A stretch of DNA of 61,948 nucleotides. Source: Bacteriovoracales bacterium (GTDB lineage Bacteria; Bdellovibrionota; Bacteriovoracia; Bacteriovoracales; Bacteriovoracaceae). The stretch is taken from contig JASBRV010000100.1 of assembly GCA_030149295.1 (NCBI GenBank), positions 1 through 61,948 of the forward strand, given 5' to 3'. How positions within the stretch are numbered: position 1 is the first letter of the stretch; every line of letters starts with the position of its first letter. Under the pieces are notes generated by a model. It was not told the DNA's origin, did not search any database, and saw only the letters and a list, made by a program, of their open reading frames with translations. Shown piece after piece: positions 42,096 to 48,921 of the stretch. The position numbers and the translations under genes were made by a program.

Positions 42096-44261
42096 CTAAA
42101 GAGATACTCCGATCCAGTACCTTGATTTTGAGTCCCTCTTTTGTATTAACCCCAAGTCTTTTAACCTCTTAGTGAATACTTGTACCGTTCTTGGGATATA
42201 CCCTTCAGCTTCTGACCAATTCTTGTAAGCTTGAAATAAGTCAGAGGACTTACATTTGCCCGAATTTAATAGGTGACATCTTTCATCTATGAATTGTTTA
42301 ATTTCATCAGCTTCAGTTTTTATTTCTCTTTTAAAGTTTGAAATTATCCTTGGAGGATTCAGCCCTTCTTTCATCCAACTCAAGGTACCATTAACCACCC
42401 ACGAGATAATACCTTCTCTTTCTGATAAAAGTTTCTTCTCAAGAAAGGGGTCTTTTTTTTCTTTTGGAACTTTGTAGTCTATGCATATCGGGATAATCCT
42501 TCTCCATAATGCATGGTCATTTTGTTTAATTAATGGAAATTGATTGGCAATTAGCCATATTTTAAATTGTGGACGAAATTCAAAAAATTCTTTGAAAAGA
42601 AATCTAGCCGTAATTTTCTCGCCCCCGGTCATTTGCTTTATTGCTCCCTCGTCTAGGTATTTGTCAGGTGATGACTCACTAGCAAAAACAATACGACTAG
42701 AGCTAAGCCTTGCTATATCATTTCTAATTCTTTCACTTTTTGATTCAATAAATGTATTAAAGTCAGCTTGCGAAGAAATACTTTCAAAAATATTAGAGAT
42801 TACATTACCAAATGTGCTTTTGCCGTTTTCCCCCTGACCTATTAGAAAGAAAAGAACCTGCTCATCGGTGAAGCCAGTAATACTGTAGCCTAGAGCTCTT
42901 TGAATAAACTTGATTAATTCAATATCCCCTTGAAATATCTCATGTAAAAATCTTTCCCACATGGGACACTTTGAGCCCTTTTTAAAGTCTGAATTTATGT
43001 ACTTGGTGAGTAGTTTAGACTTGTCATGTTTCAAAAGTTCACCTGACTTGAGATCGAGTAGTCCATTCTTGAAAGTTAATAACTCTTTAATTTGATCAAA
43101 TTCTCCTATCGATTGAGTTACTTCTTCAAGGTCCATTAGAAGCTTTTTAGTTGCGTTTATTTTTTTATTTGACTTTAACTCAGAAATTAAATCGATAGCA
43201 TTGTCTCTTTGTGTACCATTTAACATATCTGCTTCTGATTCTAGTTCACGTATATAGTCACGATAATTTCGAGTTATTTCGCCATTGGAATCAATTTTCC
43301 ATTTAATATCGTCCCAATAGAACCAGGTTCCTTTCTCTTGAATATATTTAAAGTTTCCGTTTAGAAACGTCTTAAACCTCTCTGCATTTTCAAGATCTTC
43401 AACTGAAAACTCTAAAAAGCTATTCTCATATCTCTTCATACTTTCACAGATTTGGGAAACCTCATTTTCTTCGAGTGCATCCTCATTCAAACTGGAATTT
43501 ATTGACTGTAATACCTCTTCAAGCTCATTGGAGTTGAGGCCTCTACTTAAAAGAGTACCTGCAATACTTGTTAGAGCATTATTTCGCCCACCTTTATTAG
43601 CGATAATTTCTTTGAAGCTATTAACGCACTTGTCATCGGACTTAATTTCACTTTTCTTTTGGCTTTTTAGTACTATTTCTTGTTTCTTGCCATTGGGAGT
43701 ACAGGTTAACTTTAATAAATCACCATTGATATAGACTATATAAGAATGTTCTATTCCTATTTGTGGACATAGTGGCTTTAGAAACAATCTACTAACTTCT
43801 GCGCAACTAGAATCATATAAATGTTTAAATAGTTTTCTTCCTTGTTCTTCATATATTTCACGAAATTCTTGAGGACTTATAGGTCTCTCTGGAAAAATTA
43901 CTACTCGAAATCGACTTTTATGGTGTTTACCTTTCCAGGAAATTTTATTTTTAAAAGTCGAGTATATTACCGAGGCTAGCTTACTTTCTTTAATCGCTTC
44001 AGAAACCATCTTTACTTCTTGATCATTTAAATCATCAAAGTCATAAAATAATGCAGTGATAGACTCAACACCATCTTTAGATCGTGTTCTGTTGGGTAAG
44101 TAAAGTGCCGGACTTATACAGGGAGTATTTTCCTTGATATTTGATGTTCCATGTTTTAGGCCAAAGATATCGACGATTCTTTTATTTTCTTCTTTAGGGT
44201 ATTTATCTTTGACAGAACTAAAGAAGGAATAACTCAGTTTGTGTTCTTTAATATTTATCAT
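42096..44261 (-). CDS. D5/P4-type primase-helicase (phage or plasmid replication protein)
   Basis: A 721-residue protein. The N-terminal 170 residues look like a prim-pol domain (TALFYDFDDLND, SRFRVVIFPERPIS). The C-terminal D5 helicase has LLTFKNGLLDLKSGEL, Walker A GQGENGKSTFGNVI, Walker B RIVFASESSP, and the SF3-like sensor KIWLIANQFPLIKQNDHALWRRIIPI. It would prime and unwind element DNA. GGAGAA precedes ATG. It supports autonomous or satellite replication of the island. Confidence 0.88.
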   Translation of the reverse strand: MINIKEHKLSYSFFSSVKDKYPKEENKRIVDIFGLKHGTSNIKENTPCISPALYLPNRTRSKDGVESITALFYDFDDLNDQEVKMVSEAIKESKLASVIYSTFKNKISWKGKHHKSRFRVVIFPERPISPQEFREIYEEQGRKLFKHLYDSSCAEVSRLFLKPLCPQIGIEHSYIVYINGDLLKLTCTPNGKKQEIVLKSQKKSEIKSDDKCVNSFKEIIANKGGRNNALTSIAGTLLSRGLNSNELEEVLQSINSSLNEDALEENEVSQICESMKRYENSFLEFSVEDLENAERFKTFLNGNFKYIQEKGTWFYWDDIKWKIDSNGEITRNYRDYIRELESEADMLNGTQRDNAIDLISELKSNKKINATKKLLMDLEEVTQSIGEFDQIKELLTFKNGLLDLKSGELLKHDKSKLLTKYINSDFKKGSKCPMWERFLHEIFQGDIELIKFIQRALGYSITGFTDEQVLFFLIGQGENGKSTFGNVISNIFESISSQADFNTFIESKSERIRNDIARLSSSRIVFASESSPDKYLDEGAIKQMTGGEKITARFLFKEFFEFRPQFKIWLIANQFPLIKQNDHALWRRIIPICIDYKVPKEKKDPFLEKKLLSEREGIISWVVNGTLSWMKEGLNPPRIISNFKREIKTEADEIKQFIDERCHLLNSGKCKSSDLFQAYKNWSEAEGYIPRTVQVFTKRLKDLGLIQKRDSKSRYWIGVSL

Positions 44262-44281
44262 ATCTAATTCTCCGTGATTTG

Positions 44282-44295
44282 ATATGACGTCATAT
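44282..44295. promoter_or_regulatory. Perfect 14-bp palindrome before the primase gene
   Basis: ATATGACGTCATAT lies in the 49-bp gap between the primase start and the stop of the upstream gene, 20 bp before the primase ATG. Candidate operator or replication-protein site. Confidence 0.45.
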
Positions 44296-44310
44296 TAGAA
44301 CAGATTATTT

Positions 44311-45048
44311 TTAGGGAGGGGGAAATAAGGGGGTAAATTTTGATCTAGAATGAAATTTTTTAATTTTTTCAAACTGTCTTTTACAATAAAAACTATCTTC
44401 ACATAAACAATCAACTTTCTCCTCATCTAATTCTCCACAATTACGAATACTTCTTGAGTTTTTAAAATTTGAGCTTAGGTAAGATTGTTGCAGAACTTTT
44501 TGAGAGTCTGGTGAAATAGATTTGTATGATTTATTAGATAATTGCCAAATTTTACAGTAAGTATCAGATAACCCAAATTTTATTGTTAATTTTGTGGCCA
44601 CAAAAATAGACTTTTTTTTGGAGACACCATTTGCTCGAAGGTTATCTATTAAACAAGATATAAAGTTTTTGTAGTTTGGCTGATCAACTTCTCTTTCTTC
44701 AGCACCTGCAGCATAACTTCCATTTCTTTTATGTGGCTTTTTCTCGAACTGTTTATAGAAATAGAATTCTTCCTCTGGAAGTATTTTTTTATATTTTTTT
44801 AGTAGGTTTTTTAACTGATTGGAGGTTTTCTGTTGTTTCTTCCAAACCTCTCTTGTTTCTATTTGATTTCTCAACCCCTTAAGCCATGAGTCTGTAAGTA
44901 AATCAAATGCCTCTTTTAAGTCATTATCTTTTGAAATCTGATCCTTTAGTTCGTTGATTGAAATGGGGACTGTATCTCCTTTGTGCAGACGAATTATTCG
45001 GAGATACTCATCAAAGAAGCTAGAATTTAAATTGAATGTTTTTTCCAG
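44311..45048 (-). CDS. Hypothetical island protein, possible CTG start
   Basis: The frame from TTG 44874 gives 187 residues, helical and Lys-rich, with a Cys-rich stretch near the end (CLCEDSFYC). The frame stays open for 58 more codons upstream, and this extension (FFDEYLRIIRLHKGDTV, ISINELKDQISK) looks like real protein but has no ATG, GTG or TTG. A CTG at 45048 has GAGGGG six bases upstream. So either a rare CTG start is used, or the start codon is lost, or a shorter TTG form is made. It lies upstream of the primase. Family unknown. Confidence 0.5.
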   Translation of the reverse strand: MEKTFNLNSSFFDEYLRIIRLHKGDTVPISINELKDQISKDNDLKEAFDLLTDSWLKGLRNQIETREVWKKQQKTSNQLKNLLKKYKKILPEEEFYFYKQFEKKPHKRNGSYAAGAEEREVDQPNYKNFISCLIDNLRANGVSKKKSIFVATKLTIKFGLSDTYCKIWQLSNKSYKSISPDSQKVLQQSYLSSNFKNSRSIRNCGELDEEKVDCLCEDSFYCKRQFEKIKKFHSRSKFTPLFPPP

Positions 45049-45135
45049 TTTTTACCCCTCTATTTCCCGTATGAGGACTTGCTCTAAACGCTATAGTTAT
45101 AAAAAACAAAGTCCAATGATCGTGAGGAATATGGT

Positions 45136-45396
45136 ATGAATATGCGTGATGTAAAGGATACAGAAATTGAGAAAAACTCTTTTTCTGAAGAAAAACAGCT
45201 CTTTAAAAATTTAAATAATGAGAAATGGCTGACTGCAAAAGAAGCTGCAAAGTATCTTAAGGTAACTTTATCCGAGATATATAATATGTGCAGCGCAGGA
45301 CAGATTGAGTACTTTAAGCTTGGTCGCAGAAGCCGGTTTAGACGAGAAGACCTTGATGAGCTTCTTCTTCGAAATCGAAGAGGAGGTTTCAAATGA
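45136..45396 (+). CDS. xis: Excisionase-type helix-turn-helix protein
   Basis: An 86-residue protein with a MerR-like/excisionase HTH: WLTAKEAAKYLKVTLSEIYNM, then QIEYFKLGRRSRFRREDLDEL. Such proteins bend att-site DNA and direct excision, or regulate the integrase. GTGAGGA precedes ATG. It overlaps the integrase by 4 bp (ATGA), so the two are made together. Confidence 0.85.
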   Translation: MNMRDVKDTEIEKNSFSEEKQLFKNLNNEKWLTAKEAAKYLKVTLSEIYNMCSAGQIEYFKLGRRSRFRREDLDELLLRNRRGGFK

Positions 45397-46571
45397 GGAA
45401 GAAAAAGCTTTATACGAAAGTGTGTAAAGGCATCAAGTTTTGTGAGGAAGATGGAATCTATGAGGTTCAATACGCAAAACGAAACCCAATTACTCGCCAA
45501 TCCAGGAATTTAAGACGGTCTAGATGTTACGACGGACATCCAATTACAAGTTTGGCTAAGGCACAAATTGTTTATGAGCTACTAAAAAGGGAGCTTGAGG
45601 AAAAAATTAGTGAGGATAAATCGCCTTACTGGGAAACTGTCGTAAAAAACTTCATAGTTGAGATGAGACATAATGATTATGTTAAGCAAACAGTTGATAA
45701 CTACGAGTTTAGTATCGCAAAGCATACCTACAAACGTTGGAAGGGCAAAAAGATACATCAGATTTCTACTCAGATGATTTGGGAACTCTTTGATGAATAT
45801 AAAGGCGTTTGGAGTGAGCATACAAGAAAGGCCATGAAGAAACATATTCGTGCCGTATTCATCTATGCAGTCGAAAGAGGAATAATTCTTAGAAACCCAA
45901 TGCCAAAGATCAAGACAAGTGCATCTCAAAAGCTGCAGACGGTATTAAATGCTGAAGAGGTACAAATTCTTATACGAAAATCGATTGAACTTGATTGGGA
46001 ATATAAAGAGATTGTTTACTTAGCTTTGAAGACTGGTTGTAGACAGGGAGAGCTAAAAGCACTGAAATGGGTTGATGTTGATTTCTCTACCAATAAGATC
46101 ATTATTAGAAGATCGATTACAAGAGATGGGGCAGAGAAGTCTACTAAGACGGGCGAGGATAGAATTTTACCTCTTACGAATTCATTAATTCAGTTTTTAA
46201 AGAGGCTTAGAATTCAAACTGGTAGTACTAGTTTTGTCTTACCACGAAATGAAAGCTGGATGAAAGGTGAGCAAGCAAGAGAACTAAGGAAGTTTTTGAG
46301 CTTAATTGGTTTACCTGAAATACGCTTTCACGACTTGCGTGCGACATGGGCGACTTTGCTACTATCAAAAGGTGTACCAACAATACAGGTGATGGCATTA
46401 GGTGGGTGGAAAGAAATAAAAACTTTAAACCACTACGTTAGATTGGCCGGAGTTTACGTAAAAGATAGTTTAGATTGCATTGATGACTTAGAATTTAGAG
46501 TGAATGAAGCCAAAATTCTAGGATTACACAATGAGTCTCATAAGCAAGTAGTTAACACCAAAAATACATAA
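45393..46571 (+). CDS. int: Tyrosine recombinase / integrase 1
   Basis: A 392-residue phage-type integrase. An arm-binding-like N-terminal domain (YEVQYAKRNPITRQSRNLRR) is followed by a SAM-like core-binding domain (YWETVVKNFIVEMR ... RAVFIYAVERG) and the catalytic domain with GCRQGELKAL, HDLRATWAT (about 313) and Tyr348 in LNHYVRLAG. It catalyses integration and excision of the island. It follows xis directly. Integrase 2 at 47260 is a clear relative. Confidence 0.94.
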   Translation: MRKKKLYTKVCKGIKFCEEDGIYEVQYAKRNPITRQSRNLRRSRCYDGHPITSLAKAQIVYELLKRELEEKISEDKSPYWETVVKNFIVEMRHNDYVKQTVDNYEFSIAKHTYKRWKGKKIHQISTQMIWELFDEYKGVWSEHTRKAMKKHIRAVFIYAVERGIILRNPMPKIKTSASQKLQTVLNAEEVQILIRKSIELDWEYKEIVYLALKTGCRQGELKALKWVDVDFSTNKIIIRRSITRDGAEKSTKTGEDRILPLTNSLIQFLKRLRIQTGSTSFVLPRNESWMKGEQARELRKFLSLIGLPEIRFHDLRATWATLLLSKGVPTIQVMALGGWKEIKTLNHYVRLAGVYVKDSLDCIDDLEFRVNEAKILGLHNESHKQVVNTKNT

Positions 46572-46703
46572 TGATTTTAGGAGCTTGCATATAGCTGGTA
46601 AGCTCCACCATCCGATTTGGGTGGTGGACGCCTCTTCCTCTTAAACATTTTAAAAATCAACTACTTATTTACAGTGACTTGCGTTCATTTGGGATATTGA
46701 GAC

Positions 46704-46729
46704 CTGTCTAAAACTGTCTCTGGCTGTCT
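46704..46729 (+). repeat. Three CTGTCT direct repeats at 10-bp spacing
   Basis: CTGTCT starts at 46704, 46714 and 46724, so the three copies lie on one face of the helix. This is the form of integrase arm sites or iterons; no copies with the same spacing were found at the ssrA side. Confidence 0.55.
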
Positions 46730-46777
46730 CGATGTGGCTATTTGTAGCTACTTTTTGGCTACCACAAAAACAGGGTG

Positions 46778-46847
46778 ACTACACAGTGTAGTAAAAGGCT
46801 AAAAATGAATAGGTAAGTTATGGTAATTAATAAACTACTCTGTGTAG
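46778..46847 (+). promoter_or_regulatory. Two related operators upstream of the second XRE gene
   Basis: ACTACACAGTGTAGT (46778-46792) is a perfect 15-base palindrome; CTACTCTGTGTAG (46835-46847) is a related imperfect one, 57 bp away. The second is 40 bp before the XRE start codon. They are likely autoregulatory sites of the XRE protein. Confidence 0.55.
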
Positions 46848-46886
46848 CAAAGGAGCTTTTTCTAACGGTTTTTAAGGAGGTTTAGG

Positions 46887-47249
46887 ATGAAACCAAAAAA
46901 GAAAAAAGCTCGTCGTAGTGACACAAAAATTGAGACAAATGAGGGAAGACTACTTGCCTATCTTAGGGAGTCTAGAAATCTTTCCATGCGAAAAGCAGCT
47001 GAACTACTCACTGTATCTAGTACCCTTATTAATCATGCAGAGAATGGAAGAATGGATCTTACTCATGGATTAATTTTGAAGTTCCTTAATGCTTATGGAT
47101 ACACCTTTGAGGAATTTGAAGGAATGCTTAAAGGAGATTTTAGAATCCCTGAGCATACAAGAAGTGAATGTATTGAAATAATTAAAAGGCTTGATGAACA
47201 GAAACTGAAAACTGTGAAGGCTTTTTTATCTACCTTCCTTGGAAATTAA
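46887..47249 (+). CDS. XRE-family regulator (second copy)
   Basis: A 120-residue protein: very basic N-terminus (KPKKKKARRS), HTH_XRE (LLAYLRESRNLSMRKAAELLTVSSTLINHAENGRMDL), and a C-terminal helix EQKLKTVKAFLSTFLGN. It matches the island's first XRE protein along the whole chain. AAGGAGG precedes ATG. Its stop is 10 bp before integrase 2, so it probably controls that gene. Confidence 0.87.
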   Translation: MKPKKKKARRSDTKIETNEGRLLAYLRESRNLSMRKAAELLTVSSTLINHAENGRMDLTHGLILKFLNAYGYTFEEFEGMLKGDFRIPEHTRSECIEIIKRLDEQKLKTVKAFLSTFLGN

Positions 47250-47259
47250 GGAGGTACGT

Positions 47260-48306
47260 GTGGGAATAAAATATGATGAAGTTAAAAAATATTATATTGT
47301 TACTTACAGCCGAAGACACCCTGTAACAAAAAAGTCGAGAAATCTTAGGCGACAAGGAATTAAAACAAGGCGTGAGGCAGAAAAAGCTTATAAAGATTTA
47401 ATTATTAAGCTAAATGAAAAATTTAATGAGAGTACCCATCCCTATTGGCCAGAAGTCGTTAAAAAGTTCTTGATTTATTTCGCAAATAGGGGAGTCGCTA
47501 AAAATACGTTGATAAATTATAAGTCTAGTTTAGAAGCGCATACTTTTTCAAAATGGGGGAGAGTGAGAATAAATGAAATAACGACTTCTGAAATACGTGA
47601 CCTAATCCTTGATGATTTATCACATTTCTCCGAGGCACATAGGAAGAGTATGCTCAAATTCATAAGGGCTGTATTTCGATATGCAATCGAAGAAGATATC
47701 GTTCATAGAGACCCAACACCTAAGCTAAAATTTAAAACGGGGGAGAAAATTAAAAAAGTCCTCAAAGAAAGCGAAATGAAGCTTTTTCTAAAAGAGGCTA
47801 AGAGAAGGAATCATCAGTGGTTTCCTATTTGGGCATTGGCTTGCTTCACTGGAATGAGAAATGGTGAGCTTTATGCTTTGAGGTGGGATAGAGTTGATTT
47901 AACTAGAAGAATGATGGTTATTTCTTCATCTTGGACCAAGGAAAATGGATACAAAGAGACTAAGTCAGGTGATGATAGAATCGTAGAAATTGCCCGTTCA
48001 TTAATGCCTATAATGAATGATCTCTATAGGAATAGGAAAGATGAATTTGTTTTACCAAGGCCAAGAGATTGGACTACTGGTTGTCAGGCTCATGTTCTAA
48101 AAATCTTTTTAAGCGAAATTAACCTACCACTTGTTAGATTTCATGATCTAAGAGCCTCATGGGCAACCATTATGCTCACTAAAGGAGTTGAGCCCATTAG
48201 GGTTATGTCGATGGGAGGCTGGAAAGACCTAAAGACGATGCAGGTTTATATCAGGAAGTCAGGAATTCATATTCAAGGTATTACCGATAATTTGAACTTC
48301 TTCTAG
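47260..48306 (+). CDS. Tyrosine recombinase / integrase 2
   Basis: A 348-residue integrase homologous to integrase 1 throughout: N-terminal PVTKKSRNLRRQG, core-binding YWPEVVKKFLIYFA, catalytic GMRNGELYAL, HDLRASWAT (about 295) and Tyr330 in MQVYIRKSG. Start GTG 47260 has AAGGAGGT; the frame extends to TTG 47239 but inside the XRE gene. All catalytic residues seem intact. A strong terminator follows. Confidence 0.92.
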   Translation: MGIKYDEVKKYYIVTYSRRHPVTKKSRNLRRQGIKTRREAEKAYKDLIIKLNEKFNESTHPYWPEVVKKFLIYFANRGVAKNTLINYKSSLEAHTFSKWGRVRINEITTSEIRDLILDDLSHFSEAHRKSMLKFIRAVFRYAIEEDIVHRDPTPKLKFKTGEKIKKVLKESEMKLFLKEAKRRNHQWFPIWALACFTGMRNGELYALRWDRVDLTRRMMVISSSWTKENGYKETKSGDDRIVEIARSLMPIMNDLYRNRKDEFVLPRPRDWTTGCQAHVLKIFLSEINLPLVRFHDLRASWATIMLTKGVEPIRVMSMGGWKDLKTMQVYIRKSGIHIQGITDNLNFF

Positions 48307-48342
48307 GAGAAAAAAGACGCTATTGAAGCAATTGAGAACACC

Positions 48343-48375
48343 CCTGTGTCAAGCATGACACAGGCTGTTTTGTTG
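48343..48375 (+). terminator. Rho-independent terminator after integrase 2
   Basis: CCTGTGTCA pairs perfectly with TGACACAGG around AGCA (9-bp stem), followed by CTGTTTTGTT. It lies 37 bp after the integrase stop and just before the deacetylase fragment, near the presumed island edge. Confidence 0.8.
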
Positions 48376-48390
48376 AATTGTGGTATGTAA

Positions 48391-48711
48391 GCTCAGCAGG
48401 AAGCAGCTGCAAAGGTTGTCAACGACTCATCTAACGGAGGAAATTACTATGGCCCGCTTCTTTGGGATATCGGCGGTGATCTTGATGCATCACTTTTTAA
48501 AGGAAAGGGAGCTGCTGACTGGGGATGTTAGCCTAAGGGATGGTCTGTCCGAAAATGCTATATTAATGAGACTGAGCAGAAGAAAGGTGGGGTTATACTT
48601 TTTCAGGACCTTAAAGAGAAATCTGTTAAGTTGATTGAAAAATACATTGAGGAGTTTAGTAAGAGAGATGATTACCAGTTTATCTCCCTTGATGCTGTCA
48701 AAGTCGACTAA
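48391..48711 (+). pseudogene. C-terminal fragment of a polysaccharide deacetylase with an in-frame amber codon
   Basis: Reading this frame gives AAKVVNDSSNGGNYYGPLL, WDIGGDLDASLF, AADWGC, a TAG stop, PKGWSVRKC, KKGGVILFQDL and QFISLDAVKVD, ending at TAA. It matches the last 105 residues of the intact deacetylase at 57286-58158 over its full length; the TAG stands where that gene has Trp. The N-terminal two thirds, including the TIDDGP metal motif, are missing. It is probably truncated by island insertion or rearrangement. Confidence 0.85.
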
Positions 48712-48921
48712 CAATAAAATTCTGAATGTTGTAACTTTAAATAAGCTTGTGTGCCTACTACTTGTAGGCTAAGGGCCTGTTCTCTGAAGAGCCTTATCTA
48801 ATATAGGAATGACTGTAAGTACCTGAAGCTATAGACAAAAAGGTGTATAAAGATAGTACACAGTCTTACTTTTTTATATAGTTAAATACTCTAGTTTTAT
48901 TTCTCCTTTATGATTGACAGT

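Larger units (their letters stand above)
46572..46886. other. 315-bp gene-free stretch with repeats and palindromes, possible attachment or control region
   Basis: In order: a 7-bp stem GGAGCTT/AAGCTCC followed by ACCA (46580-46610); an overlapping hairpin TCCACCATCC/GGGTGGTGGA (46604-46628); three CTGTCT hexamers at exact 10-bp steps (46704, 46714, 46724); a GTAGC/GCTAC stem (46744-46762); the palindrome ACTACACAGTGTAGT (46778-46792); and a related dyad at 46835-46847 before the second XRE gene. CTCCACCA at 46603-46610 matches the last 8 bases of ssrA. No gene is seen. Confidence 0.6.
26292..48390. mobile_element. Integrated genomic island at ssrA with satellite/plasmid-like replication genes and defence cargo
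   Basis: It starts at the tmRNA 3' end, a classic tyrosine-integrase target, and ends at or soon after the second integrase. It carries xis, two tyrosine recombinases, a serine resolvase and a D5/P4-type primase-helicase; no capsid, tail, terminase or conjugation genes are seen. Base composition is clearly more AT-rich than 1-26 kb by eye. Cargo includes type IIG RM, Z1, PD-(D/E)xK, CoiA-like and radical SAM/ASCH genes. The right edge is not fixed: a deacetylase fragment begins at 48391, but no long direct repeat of the ssrA end was found. Confidence 0.75.

Noticed and set aside
26284..46610. attL/attR direct repeat from the shared CTCCACCA at the ssrA end and at 46603
   Set aside because: Only 8 bases are shared and this string is common at tRNA-like 3' ends; kept as a hint, not as an attachment-site feature.
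46580..46610. tRNA gene
   Set aside because: The acceptor-like stem and ACCA are present but the D, anticodon and T arms are missing in only 13 intervening bases.
46704..46729. CRISPR-like array
   Set aside because: The repeats are 6 bases long with 4-base spacers and no cas gene is in the window; no CRISPR array was seen anywhere.
26292..48390. Complete prophage
   Set aside because: Integrase, excisionase and primase are present, but no terminase, portal, capsid, tail or lysis gene was found, so it is listed as a satellite- or plasmid-like island.
48380..48634. 84-residue ORF over the deacetylase remnant
   Set aside because: It is a shadow frame; the neighbouring frame shows clear homology to the deacetylase and explains the DNA.
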